Source: Eubacterium sp. MSJ-33 (lineage in GTDB: Bacteria > Bacillota > Clostridia > Lachnospirales > Lachnospiraceae). Taken from it: 64,000 nt of DNA. The notes under the pieces are model-generated. The model saw nothing but the letters and a program-made list of their open reading frames with translations, had not been told where the DNA came from and made no database searches. Made by a program: the position numbers and the translations under genes. Numbering within the stretch: position 1 is the first letter of the stretch; each line of letters starts with the position of its first letter. Positions 1 through 8,134 of this stretch are shown here, piece after piece. The stretch is from positions 2,372,525-2,436,524 of the forward strand of contig NZ_CP076562.1 in the NCBI RefSeq assembly GCF_022174665.1, read 5' to 3'.

Positions 1-163
1 AAAATATAAACAATAAATAGATAAGAAGGAAGGCGCCACCGCCATTGCTTCCCATTTTATTTGGAAATCCCCAGACATTTGCCATGCCGACTGCGGAACC
101 GACTGATGCAAGAATAAATCCCCAGCGGCTTTTGAACGATGTTCGAGTTTGTTCTTTTTTCAT
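1..163 (-). CDS. NSS-family Na+-dependent transporter, N-terminal fragment (runs off window)
   Basis: Only the first 54 codons are inside the window, read leftward from the ATG at 163. The peptide contains RWGFILASVGSAVGMANVW, the unwound first transmembrane helix that forms the Na+ and substrate site in neurotransmitter:sodium symporters. It is followed by a glycine-rich GSNGGGAFL leading into TM2. It is a paralogue of the complete NSS gene at 5558-6880, which has the matching segment GSAVGMGNIWMFP. NSS proteins import amino acids or indole-type compounds with sodium. The substrate cannot be read from this part. The N-terminus is basic and hydrophilic, as usual. Confidence 0.85.
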   Translation of the reverse strand, partial: MKKEQTRTSFKSRWGFILASVGSAVGMANVWGFPNKMGSNGGGAFLLIYLLFIF

Positions 164-239
164 AAATGTACCATACCTGTCTAATTTAGTCTGTATTTTA
201 TCTATTCTACCATAAAAGCTTGTAATCAATCAATGTGCG

Positions 240-705
240 TTGGAGTAAATATGAGAAAAAAGAGAAAATGCTCCAATCGTGAGACGAAAGCAAAGAAGTG
301 AGTTGGAGCAGATGAGAGAAAAAAGAGAAATTGCTCCAATTGTGGATCGTAGGCGAAGAAGTCGGCTGGAGCAGATGTAAGAAAATAATGAAAAAACTCC
401 AATTGTAGATAGGAGGCAAAAAAGTGGATTGGAGCAAGTGTAAGAAAAAAAGAGAAAATGCTCCAATTGCGAACAGGAAGCAAAAAAGTGGATTGGAGCA
501 AGTGTAAGAAAAAAAGAGAAGATGCTCCAGTTGTGAACAGGAAGCAAAGAAGTGGGTTGGAGCAAGTGTAAGAAAAAAAGAGAAGATGCTCCAGTTGTGA
601 ACAGGAAGCAAAGAAGTGGGTTGGAGCAAGTGTAAGAAAAAAGAGAAAATGCTCCAATTGCGAACAGGAAGCAAAGAAGTGGGTTGGAGTAAATGTGATG
701 AAAAA
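240..705. repeat. 63-64 bp tandem repeat array, 7 units plus a partial eighth
   Basis: Units begin with TTGGAG at 240, 303, 366, 429, 493, 557, 621 and 684, so the period is 63, 63, 63, 64, 64, 64 and 63 bp. Each unit carries TTGGAGCA near its start and TGCTCCAA about 22 bases later, an 8-bp inverted repeat round an A/G-rich loop, followed by a GAACAGGAAGCAAAGAAG-like spacer. The last units are nearly identical and the first ones more diverged, as in an array growing at one end. All three minus-strand frames stay open through it, which is a by-product of the composition and not evidence for a protein. It fills the gap between the NSS gene and the response regulator. The function is unknown. 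Confidence 0.9.
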
Positions 706-802
706 TGAAAATAATACAAGTATTGCGGAAATAGGGGAATATATGAAAACTATATGGAGCCGTCAGATGACATGATATAATGTAGCATAATGATGCGTGC
801 GC

Positions 803-829
803 ATGTCGTCACGCTGGCGCGTGTGACAT
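803..829. promoter_or_regulatory. Inverted repeat upstream of the 918 response regulator
   Basis: ATGTCGTCACGC and GCGTGTGACAT form a near-perfect dyad with a 3-4 base centre, about 90 bases before the response-regulator start. A similar TGACAT-(N)-ATATAAT string occurs twice, at about 767 and 825, each ending in a good -10-like TATAAT. This looks like an operator with one or two promoters, perhaps for autoregulation. No -35 box is convincing. Confidence 0.35.
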
Positions 830-917
830 AAGATATAATAAAATCAAAGCAAAATACAGAAATGAACATATAAAAGTCATTTTATGATGATAAAGTTTCT
901 TCGAAAGGAGGAAGTAC

Positions 918-1613
918 ATGTACAGATTTTTAATGATAGAGGATGATATACAGATCTGCGAGGTCGTGCAGGATTTTTTTGCACGTGAGAGCAAGGGAAC
1001 GATTCAGGTGCAAACTGCGCAGGATGGAGAAGTCGGATTAGGGAAATTCTATGAAAACGAATTTGATCTTGTGTTGCTTGACATTATGCTGCCGGGGATG
1101 AATGGATTGGAGTTATGTCGTTATATGCGAAGACGGAGTGTTGTGCCGATTATCTTCCTGACAGCGAAAGACACGGAGCAGGACATGATGCAGGGATATG
1201 CGACAGGATGTGATGATTATATGGTGAAACCATTTTCCCTGTCTGTCCTATATGCGAAATGTCTTGCCATCTTGAAGCGTGCGAAGGGGACAATACGCGA
1301 AGACGAGCTGGTGTGCGACGACATCCGTATGAATGTGCTGAAATATCGTGTAACGGTAGAAGGGAGAGAAGTAGACCTGTCCCCGAAGGAATTCGCTCTG
1401 CTTCGGATGCTGCTTGAAAATAAAGGCATGGTGTTGCTTCGGGAGCGGCTGTTAATTGGCATCTGGGGATATGATTATGAGGGTACAGACCGGTGCGTAG
1501 ATAATCATGTGCGAAAGCTTCGAAAGCATCTTGGAAGTGCAGGCAGATGTATCAAAACAGTGGTAGGAAAAGGTTATAAGATTGAGGAGATGTTACCGAA
1601 GAAAGGGGCGTAA
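918..1613 (+). CDS. OmpR/PhoB-family response regulator
   Basis: A 231-aa two-component response regulator. The N-terminal receiver domain has the acidic pair EDD near residue 8, the phospho-acceptor Asp in LVLLDIMLPG, and the switch Thr and Lys in FLTAKD and VKPF. The C-terminal winged helix (from about residue 130) has the LSPKEFALLRMLLE and YKIE signatures of the OmpR/PhoB class. A strong AAAGGAGG sits 7 bases before the ATG. Three bases separate it from the histidine kinase at 1617, so the two are one operon and almost surely a cognate pair. The regulon is unknown. No transporter gene adjoins it to suggest an antimicrobial-peptide sensor. Confidence 0.93.
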   Translation: MYRFLMIEDDIQICEVVQDFFARESKGTIQVQTAQDGEVGLGKFYENEFDLVLLDIMLPGMNGLELCRYMRRRSVVPIIFLTAKDTEQDMMQGYATGCDDYMVKPFSLSVLYAKCLAILKRAKGTIREDELVCDDIRMNVLKYRVTVEGREVDLSPKEFALLRMLLENKGMVLLRERLLIGIWGYDYEGTDRCVDNHVRKLRKHLGSAGRCIKTVVGKGYKIEEMLPKKGA

Positions 1614-1616
1614 CAT

Positions 1617-3008
1617 ATGAAAGGAAAAAAGAAGAAACTGACCGGTAGATGGAAGCGGGAAATGCGGAAGTACCGCGGGAATCTGATCTGGAAAGCTATA
1701 TTAATCAACTGTCTGGCAATTGCGCTATTTTGGGGAGTATGTAGTTGGGTACGAGGAAAAGCAAATATAGAAATAGGCAGTTATTTTACTGATGCAAGGA
1801 CCTCTGTGCAGGATTACATAATCAGTGTATTGTCGGATCCGGGATTGTTTGGGGCAGAAGAAAGATTAATAGAGAGTAAAATTGAGGTCAAAGACAGACA
1901 GGAGGATACGGATGGATTTTCCTTTTTGAACCGGGTATATGAACTTGGTACGGGAGAACTGATCTATGAAAACCAAAATCAGAAGGCAGATGATAAACTT
2001 CAGAAATTTGTTGATGAACGGATAGAGATGATTTCCGGTGCAAATAAACCATATTTTCAGGTTCAATTATATAATTCTGCGGGGGGAGAGAAAACAGAGA
2101 GTAAAACCATGGATGTAATATTTGAAGGCATACATAACGAGGCCTTAAAATTACGTGGAAATTATCTGATGTATGGACAGCGTGTATATGATACAACAGG
2201 AAAAGGATATGTTGTTCTGTCGGCAATGTATGCAAACCCCTATACCTGGTATCCACAGATGTCCCGTATTTTAGCTGTTGGAGGTTATGGTTGTCTGATT
2301 TTGCTGTTGGGGTCAGTGTTATTGCTGCTGATTACCTGTCGGCACAAGAAAGCAAAGCTGCTTGGAAAGGAGCAAAATGAGGAACTGATGCTTGCTATCG
2401 CACACGACATTCGTGGACCACTGATGGCAATTGGCGGATATGCGGAGAACATGGGACAGTTGATCGAGGCAGAGGAGGGCAGACATTACCGGGACGAAAT
2501 CCTGTCAAATGTCTCATATATGAACTCGATGATTACGAATATGATCTGTTATCTGAAGGAGCAGGAGGCGGATAAAAGTGAAAAATCCGCGGTTTCCATT
2601 CGGGAGATATTCGAGAAGAAGGCTGCGCAATATCAGGACCTGATCGACAAAAATAAGCTGAAGATCGCAATTGATGGAGATGTGAAGCTGCAGACGGATG
2701 CGAAGATGTTTGGCTATATTGCGGATAATCTGGTGACGAACGCAGTCAAATACGCAAAGCCGGAGACAGAGGTGCAGATTCAGATTGACAAGGATACCGT
2801 GATTGTGCGAAATGAGGCAGTTCATATCCCTGACTGCACACCGGAAGAATTGTGGAATCCGACAAAAAGGGGAGACGATGCGCGCACCGGCAGAAATGGA
2901 GGTGGCATGGGGCTTGGCATTGTGCACCGATTTTTAGATGCCTGCGGGTATACCGGAGAGATTCGGATGGAGAATGGTGTATTTGAAGTGATAATTAACC
3001 TAAAATAA
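1617..3008 (+). CDS. Membrane sensor histidine kinase
   Basis: A 463-aa partner of the preceding response regulator. A basic cytoplasmic tail is followed by a TM helix at about 25-45 and an extracytoplasmic sensor region of about 170 residues without a recognisable fold. A second TM lies near 215-237, followed by the HisKA region with the phospho-accepting His in LAIAHDIRGPLMAIGGY. The HATPase_c domain shows the N box (DNLVTNAVKYA) and a G box (GGGMGLGIV). The HAMP linker is very short or absent. The stop is followed by no clear terminator before the convergent LysR gene. Confidence 0.92.
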   Translation: MKGKKKKLTGRWKREMRKYRGNLIWKAILINCLAIALFWGVCSWVRGKANIEIGSYFTDARTSVQDYIISVLSDPGLFGAEERLIESKIEVKDRQEDTDGFSFLNRVYELGTGELIYENQNQKADDKLQKFVDERIEMISGANKPYFQVQLYNSAGGEKTESKTMDVIFEGIHNEALKLRGNYLMYGQRVYDTTGKGYVVLSAMYANPYTWYPQMSRILAVGGYGCLILLLGSVLLLLITCRHKKAKLLGKEQNEELMLAIAHDIRGPLMAIGGYAENMGQLIEAEEGRHYRDEILSNVSYMNSMITNMICYLKEQEADKSEKSAVSIREIFEKKAAQYQDLIDKNKLKIAIDGDVKLQTDAKMFGYIADNLVTNAVKYAKPETEVQIQIDKDTVIVRNEAVHIPDCTPEELWNPTKRGDDARTGRNGGGMGLGIVHRFLDACGYTGEIRMENGVFEVIINLK

Positions 3009-3213
3009 ATGAAATAGACGGAACCTTTTTTATGCAGACTGTATCTAACTTATGTAAGACGTTTTACAAATATCCTGAAAATGCGGAAAGGAGTACGCAG
3101 TGACAAAGGAAGACCTTGCGCAGGGAAATGTACAATGTATCGGAAATGTGTGGGGCGAATACGATGACCTGTGTACGCATCAGTGGGTGTCAAATTCGAA
3201 TCCCTGCATGGAA

Positions 3214-4062
3214 TCACATAAAAATCGACTGACACAATTCCCGCTTACTGTTCTTGCAGATCATGTAGCTGTTGATGACCGGTGTTTCTAAGTCCAGCAG
3301 AGGAATAACGCGGAGTTTGCCAGTCTCTAAGAATGGACGAGCTGTATCCGCAGGCAGGAACGTATAGCTTTCTGAGCCAAGCAAAAAGGGAATGATCTTG
3401 GAACAGTCATCAATTTCCAGAGAAAACTGATGGTAGCGCGGAAATAAGTTTCGGATGAACTGTCCGACATCCTGCAGGGCGAAATTGCACATCAGATAAT
3501 TCTCAGCAATCAACGCCTGCTTCGTGATACCGCGCGCATACATCGTATTATAATAATCAGTCACTAAAATCATCTTATCCTGCTTGTAAACCTCGCAGTG
3601 ATAGGATGATTTTTTCATAGGAAGATAGGTGAAGATCACATCGAAGATATCATTTTGCAGCTGCTCCATCAGCAGATTAGAAAGACCAATCGTGATTTTT
3701 AATGCGTCATTAGGAAATTGTCTTCGATGCTCTAAGATGATTGGCGCCAGATGTCCTTCGTAGATCGAATCGGAGCAGCCGATGCGCAGGTGGTTTTCAT
3801 ATTTGTGTAAGGAACTGATCTCGGAGAGCGATGCATTTGTCAGTGTGATGACCTTCTCGGCGTAGTCCTTGAACTGCTCGCCTTCTACGGTCAGCTCCAC
3901 ACTTCGGTTGTTGCGTGTGAAAAGCGCGATATTCAGCTCTTTTTCCAGTTCATGGATGCGGTTTGTCACGGTAGACTGGGCGACAAAAAGCTGCGCAGCG
4001 GTGCGCGTGTAGTTCTTCGTATTGGCAAGTATCAGAAATGTATTCAATGCTTCGATATCCAT
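3214..4062 (-). CDS. LysR-family transcriptional regulator
   Basis: A 282-aa protein. Residues 1-60 form the LysR winged HTH (FLILANTKNYTRTAAQLF, then QSTVTNRIHELEKEL), followed by the linker helix and an effector-binding domain of the periplasmic-binding-protein type. It is transcribed divergently from the synthase at 4191, with about 128 bp of AT-rich promoter region between them, the classical arrangement for a LysR regulator and its target. It may therefore respond to a metabolite of that pathway. The inducer is unknown. The C-terminus is slightly short for the family (usual 290-300 aa). Confidence 0.9.
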   Translation of the reverse strand: MDIEALNTFLILANTKNYTRTAAQLFVAQSTVTNRIHELEKELNIALFTRNNRSVELTVEGEQFKDYAEKVITLTNASLSEISSLHKYENHLRIGCSDSIYEGHLAPIILEHRRQFPNDALKITIGLSNLLMEQLQNDIFDVIFTYLPMKKSSYHCEVYKQDKMILVTDYYNTMYARGITKQALIAENYLMCNFALQDVGQFIRNLFPRYHQFSLEIDDCSKIIPFLLGSESYTFLPADTARPFLETGKLRVIPLLDLETPVINSYMICKNSKRELCQSIFM

Positions 4063-4190
4063 AAAAATCTCCCATTATTCGTAAATTCAATTATTACTAT
4101 CAAAATTATCTATTTTACATATAATATAGCATGTGCTTATAATGAGTGCAACAAAATTGGATGAAACATCCGAAGGATGGAGGACGGCAT

Positions 4191-5561
4191 ATGCAGGAAA
4201 TCAGACTAAGCAACAAGACAAACAAATTGGAATTGGACCCATACAGCTATCAGCTACAGGATGTGGAATCTCCGGAGCTTTTCCGCGAGATGTTCCCGTA
4301 TACCGAGACGCCGAAGATCGCATTTAACTATCGCCGGGTGCCTGAGAATATGCCGGAGGATATCTTCATCACGGACACGACATTTCGCGACGGGCAACAG
4401 TCACGCGCGCCGTACACGATGGAGCAGATGGTGCATATCTACAAGCTTTTACATGAGCTTGGCGGACCGAACGGCATGATTCGTCAGACCGAGTTCTTTG
4501 TGTATTCGGAGAAGGACCGCAAGGCACTTGAGAAATGTATGGAGTTAGGATACAAATTCCCGGAGATCACGACATGGATTCGTGCGAATAAGAAGGATTT
4601 CGAGATGGTAAAATCCATCGGTGTCAAGGAGACGGGCGTGCTTGTGAGCTGTTCGGATTATCATATCTTCCACAAGATGGGACTGACAAGGAAGCAGGCA
4701 TTAGACAAATACCTTGGGATTGTATCAGACTGTATCGAAGCAGGACTTCGCCCAAGGTGTCATTTTGAGGATATCACGCGCGCGGATTTCTATGGATTTG
4801 TTGTACCATTTGCAAACCGTCTGATGGAAATGTCCGAGCAAAGCGGCGTACCGATTAAGATCCGCGCCTGTGACACGATGGGCTTTGGTGTGCCATATCC
4901 GGGCGCATCGCTGCCGCGAAGCGTGTCCGGTATCATCTATGGTTTGCAGCATTATTCCGGTGTGCCATCCGAGATGCTGGAGTGGCATGGCCACAACGAT
5001 TTCTATAAGGGCGTCGTAAATGCGACGACCGCATGGATGTATGGTGCGAGTGCCGTCAACTGTTCGCTGCTTGGCATCGGGGAACGTACCGGAAATGTAC
5101 CGCTCGAAGCGATGGTATTTGAATATGCGTCCCTGCGCGGACACTTAAATGGGATGAATACGAAGGTAATTACAGAGATTGCAGACTATATCAGCAAAGA
5201 AACCGGTTATGAGATTCCGCCGATGACACCGTTTGTCGGCGAAAACTTCAACCTGACAAGAGCCGGTATCCATGCTGATGGCATGCTCAAAAATCATGAG
5301 ATTTACAATATCTTCGATACCGACACGCTGCTCGACCGCCCGCCAAAGGTATCGGTAAACTCCACATCCGGTATCGCCGGTGTCGGCTACTGGATCAACC
5401 AGTACCGCAAGAAGAAGGGACTGGAACCGGTAGATAAAAAATCGCCCCTCGTGCGCCGTGTGTACGATTGGGTACAGGAACAGTACGACGAGGGACGAAT
5501 TACAATCATCAGTGATGCAGAACTCACACGACAGACCGAGTTTGCGATGGAAGCAGATTAA
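4191..5561 (+). CDS. HMGL/2-isopropylmalate synthase-family enzyme, probable (Re)-citrate synthase
   Basis: A 456-aa acyl-CoA condensing enzyme of the DRE-TIM metallolyase superfamily. DTTFRDGQQSR near residue 62 holds the metal-binding Asp and catalytic Arg, and WHGHNDFYKG supplies the HxH metal ligands. GIGERTGNVPLEA is also conserved. The insertion-rich N-terminus, the EFFVYSEKDR block and the absence of a LeuA regulatory domain recall the Clostridium kluyveri type (Re)-citrate synthase rather than LeuA or citramalate synthase. It would then make citrate from acetyl-CoA and oxaloacetate for glutamate synthesis in a cell without Si-citrate synthase. This is inference from remembered family patterns. 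The start at 4191 was chosen for GGATGGAGG 7 bases upstream. The stop overlaps the convergent NSS stop by 4 bases. Confidence 0.72.
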   Translation: MQEIRLSNKTNKLELDPYSYQLQDVESPELFREMFPYTETPKIAFNYRRVPENMPEDIFITDTTFRDGQQSRAPYTMEQMVHIYKLLHELGGPNGMIRQTEFFVYSEKDRKALEKCMELGYKFPEITTWIRANKKDFEMVKSIGVKETGVLVSCSDYHIFHKMGLTRKQALDKYLGIVSDCIEAGLRPRCHFEDITRADFYGFVVPFANRLMEMSEQSGVPIKIRACDTMGFGVPYPGASLPRSVSGIIYGLQHYSGVPSEMLEWHGHNDFYKGVVNATTAWMYGASAVNCSLLGIGERTGNVPLEAMVFEYASLRGHLNGMNTKVITEIADYISKETGYEIPPMTPFVGENFNLTRAGIHADGMLKNHEIYNIFDTDTLLDRPPKVSVNSTSGIAGVGYWINQYRKKKGLEPVDKKSPLVRRVYDWVQEQYDEGRITIISDAELTRQTEFAMEAD

Positions 5562-6880
5562 CCGATTCCGCCCAGTGCGATACCAAGGATCAGCACAAGG
5601 ATACAGATCGGGCAGTACAGATATTTACAGACAGGTACATACTTGTCTGTAAATTTTTTGTCGCGGCCAAGGTTGACCTGTTCTTCCACATAGTTCTTGC
5701 CATATACCCAGAAGAACATGATACCGGCGAGACCTGCACCAAGCGGGCAGATGTAGATAGACAGAATATCCATCCAGTCGGATACGATTCCCTGAATACA
5801 GATCGATACAATCACACCGATTACACCAATGACAAGGCAGGAGAGCTTGCGGTTTAAGTGAAGCTTTTCCTGTACCGTTGCGATTGGTGCTTCGTATAAG
5901 TTAAGCAGAGACGAAAGTCCTGCGAAGAAGACCGCTACGAAGAAGATGATCGCCACGATGTGTCCGCCCGGCATAGACTTAAATAAGCTAGGCAGGAAGA
6001 TAAACATCAGTCCGGGGCCACCCTGGTCAAGCTGTGCGCCGGTTGTTGCCATTGCCGGGATGATTACAAGTGCAGCAAGCATAGCTGCGATCGTGTCAAA
6101 TAAGGCAACTCGTGCTGCGGAAGCTGGGATATCCTCGTTGTCCGGCAGATACGAACCATAGATTAACGTTCCGTTTCCTGCAACAGACAGGGAGAAAAAT
6201 GCCTGTCCCAAAGCGAAGATCCATGTCTCCGGCTTTGCCAGAGCAGAAGGCTCTACACGGAAGATGTATTTATAGCCGTCAATCGCGCCCGGCTGACATG
6301 CGGTGTAGATCGCAAGGATCAAAAATAGCAGGAAGAACACCGGCATCATGATCTTATTTGCCTTCTCGATACCATTTCCGACACCAAACATCAAGATTAT
6401 AACAGCAACTACAAGTGCGATGATCTGCCACAGATTGTTGCCGAACGCGGAAGCCATACCGCCGAAGGATGCAGCAAAGGAATCGATACTGTCCGGGGCA
6501 AGTGTGCTTCCGGTAAATGTTCCGATCATATATTTCAGAATCCATCCCATGACAACGGTATACCCAATCGCCATTGCAAGCGAACCAAGTACCGGGATAA
6601 AGCCGAGCGTTTCGCCGACCTTACGTTTGCCACGGGATTCACAGGCGGCACCGAAGGCATCAATCGGACCGGATCGCGTGCCACGACCGAAGCTCATTTC
6701 CCCGATGACACCGGTTGATGCAATCAGTACAACAAAAATAAAATACGGGATAAGGTAGGAACCGCCTCCATATAAGGATACACGTGTCGGGAACATCCAG
6801 ATATTGCCCATGCCGACGGCGGAACCGATGCAGGCAAGGATAAATCCGAGACGATTCGTAAAAGACTCTCGTTTGTTCAT
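5558..6880 (-). CDS. NSS-family Na+-dependent amino-acid transporter
   Basis: A 440-aa membrane protein with about 11 hydrophobic segments, the short form typical of bacterial NSS carriers such as MhsT. TM1 contains GFILACIGSAVGMGNIWMFP. TM6 (FALGQAFFSLSVAGNGTLIYGSYL) carries the unwound substrate and sodium site. The downstream polar loop contains GLMFIFLPSLF. It likely imports an amino acid, with unknown specificity. The start MNKRES at 6880 is preferred over an upstream in-frame ATG at 6916 because a purine-rich AGAGAGAGAG precedes it. Its stop codon overlaps the stop of the convergent synthase gene. Confidence 0.9.
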   Translation of the reverse strand: MNKRESFTNRLGFILACIGSAVGMGNIWMFPTRVSLYGGGSYLIPYFIFVVLIASTGVIGEMSFGRGTRSGPIDAFGAACESRGKRKVGETLGFIPVLGSLAMAIGYTVVMGWILKYMIGTFTGSTLAPDSIDSFAASFGGMASAFGNNLWQIIALVVAVIILMFGVGNGIEKANKIMMPVFFLLFLILAIYTACQPGAIDGYKYIFRVEPSALAKPETWIFALGQAFFSLSVAGNGTLIYGSYLPDNEDIPASAARVALFDTIAAMLAALVIIPAMATTGAQLDQGGPGLMFIFLPSLFKSMPGGHIVAIIFFVAVFFAGLSSLLNLYEAPIATVQEKLHLNRKLSCLVIGVIGVIVSICIQGIVSDWMDILSIYICPLGAGLAGIMFFWVYGKNYVEEQVNLGRDKKFTDKYVPVCKYLYCPICILVLILGIALGGIG

Positions 6881-7101
6881 AAATATTCTCTCTCTCTTCT
6901 CATTTTTTAAAACCAAAACCTACTATACCCTATAACGCAGAAAAAGTAAAATGGATGTTAAAAAACGCATGGTATGTAGTTGCTTTTTTGATGGTGTGTG
7001 TATTACTATGCTATAAATGATTAAGAGATAGAATGAGCAGTAACCGGGAAATTGAATACAAATATGAACCGGCAGCTATAAACCACAGGAGGAAAAAGAT
7101 T

Positions 7102-7719
7102 ATGACAGAACAGGAAAAGATGCTGGCAGGAAAAATCTATGATCCATCGGACGAGACGTTACTTGCCATCCGTACAAAGGCACATAAGCTGTGTCAGATC
7201 TATAATCAGACTGCAGACACCGAGGAGAAAGCACGGGAGCAGATGATGCGTGACCTGATCCCCGATTGCGCAAAGGGCGTGTATCTGCAGGGACCGATCT
7301 ATTTTGACTATGGGGAATTTACGACGATCGGAGAAAATACGTTCGCAAACTTTAATTTCACGGTGTTAGATACCTGTCCGGTGCATATCGGCAATAACGT
7401 CTTCATCGGACCGAATGTATCGCTTGTGACACCGATGCATCCGTTTCGCTATCAGGAGCGTAACATCAAGTTCAAGCAGGATGGTACGGCATACGATGAT
7501 GAGTACGCAAAGCCAATCACGATCGGAGATAACTGCTGGCTCGCGAGCAATGTGGTCGTGACCGGCGGTGTGACAATCGGAGAAGGTTGTGTGATCGGTG
7601 CAGGCAGTGTGGTGACAAAGGATATTCCGCCACATTCACTGGCAGTTGGAAACCCATGCAAGGTGATTCGGAAGATTACAGAGGAAGATACGATTCAAAA
7701 CCGACCGGAATTATGGTAA
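7102..7719 (+). CDS. maa: Maltose/galactoside O-acetyltransferase (Maa/LacA family)
   Basis: A 205-aa left-handed beta-helix acetyltransferase that moves acetyl from acetyl-CoA to a sugar or sugar-like hydroxyl in the cytoplasm. The Maa N-terminal helical region (EKMLAGKIYDPSDETL) precedes hexapeptide repeats such as IGNNVFIGPNVSLVTPMHP, where His is the catalytic base, and VTIGEGCVIGAGSVVTKDIP. The end, VGNPCKVIRKI, is typical. The start at 7102 follows AGGAGGAAAAAGATT. An earlier ATG at 7033 lacks this. It stands alone, divergent from the NSS gene. The physiological acceptor is not known for most family members. Confidence 0.9.
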   Translation: MTEQEKMLAGKIYDPSDETLLAIRTKAHKLCQIYNQTADTEEKAREQMMRDLIPDCAKGVYLQGPIYFDYGEFTTIGENTFANFNFTVLDTCPVHIGNNVFIGPNVSLVTPMHPFRYQERNIKFKQDGTAYDDEYAKPITIGDNCWLASNVVVTGGVTIGEGCVIGAGSVVTKDIPPHSLAVGNPCKVIRKITEEDTIQNRPELW

Positions 7720-7834
7720 TCTGGCAAGAAAAAATTAAAAAAATGAAAAATAAATATTGACAAACAGGTGCAATAAAGATATACTGAAATATCGCTCTGT
7801 AAACTAACAGTTTGTGTTGAAAGGAGTAAGATAT

Positions 7835-8134
7835 ATGAAGTATAGACCAGAATACGATCTCCGCGTTGTCGGAGCAAACCTGAGAAAGCTGCGGGAGGCA
7901 AAGCACTTGTCTGTCGAGTATGTGCGCGAGTATCTGATGCTCGGAAGCGTTCAGGCAGTCTATAAGTACGAGCGCGGGCTTAGCTACCCGCAGGCAGACA
8001 CACTGCTCGCACTCATGGATCTGTATGATGCCGCACCGGAAGATATCATCCGTGGAAGTGTGACTACTTCCCATGGATACGAAGAAGAGGGCCTTGAGCC
8101 CTCTTCTTGTTTTATAAGTATATTTGCAGCCTAA
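7835..8134 (+). CDS. Small XRE-type helix-turn-helix protein
   Basis: A 99-aa DNA-binding protein. Residues 10-70 form an HTH_3 domain (VGANLRKLREAKHLSVEYVREYL, then VYKYERGLSYPQADTLLALMDLY). The start at 7835 follows AAGGAG at 7821. The last 15 or so codons (from YEEEG) lie inside a perfect terminator hairpin, so the C-terminal tail is probably a by-product of the terminator sequence. Its stop overlaps the stop of the convergent large HTH gene by 3-4 bases. It is probably a cytoplasmic transcription regulator, target unknown. Confidence 0.8.
   Translation: MKYRPEYDLRVVGANLRKLREAKHLSVEYVREYLMLGSVQAVYKYERGLSYPQADTLLALMDLYDAAPEDIIRGSVTTSHGYEEEGLEPSSCFISIFAA
8082..8113 (+). terminator. Rho-independent terminator inside the 3' end of the small HTH gene
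   Basis: AAGAAGAGGGC at 8082-8092 pairs perfectly with GCCCTCTTCTT at 8098-8108 over a 5-base loop, then GTTTT. The hairpin is coding for the gene it terminates, and read on the other strand it can also stop transcripts of the convergent gene. Confidence 0.85.

Noticed and set aside
240..705. CRISPR-like array
   Set aside because: Units are contiguous and similar along their whole length with no unique spacers, and there are no cas genes.
207..719. Long minus-strand ORFs with 21-residue repeats (Phe/Leu-rich)
   Set aside because: All three minus frames are open because the 63-bp unit has no stop in any of them, and 64-bp units shift the frame; no ribosome binding site. It is a DNA repeat, not a protein.
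3100..3291. Small + strand ORF and a tRNA-like TTCGAATCCC string near 3190
   Set aside because: The ORF overlaps the LysR 3' end and has no family resemblance. No T-stem, anticodon or acceptor pairing could be built around the string.
5554..5565. Overlapping stops of convergent genes as a possible regulatory device
   Set aside because: Four-base tail-to-tail overlaps also occur near 8131 and 59001 and are common in compact genomes.
6348..6758. 136-codon + strand ORF
   Set aside because: It is the antisense of the NSS transporter gene and Pro/Ile-rich as expected for a shadow frame.
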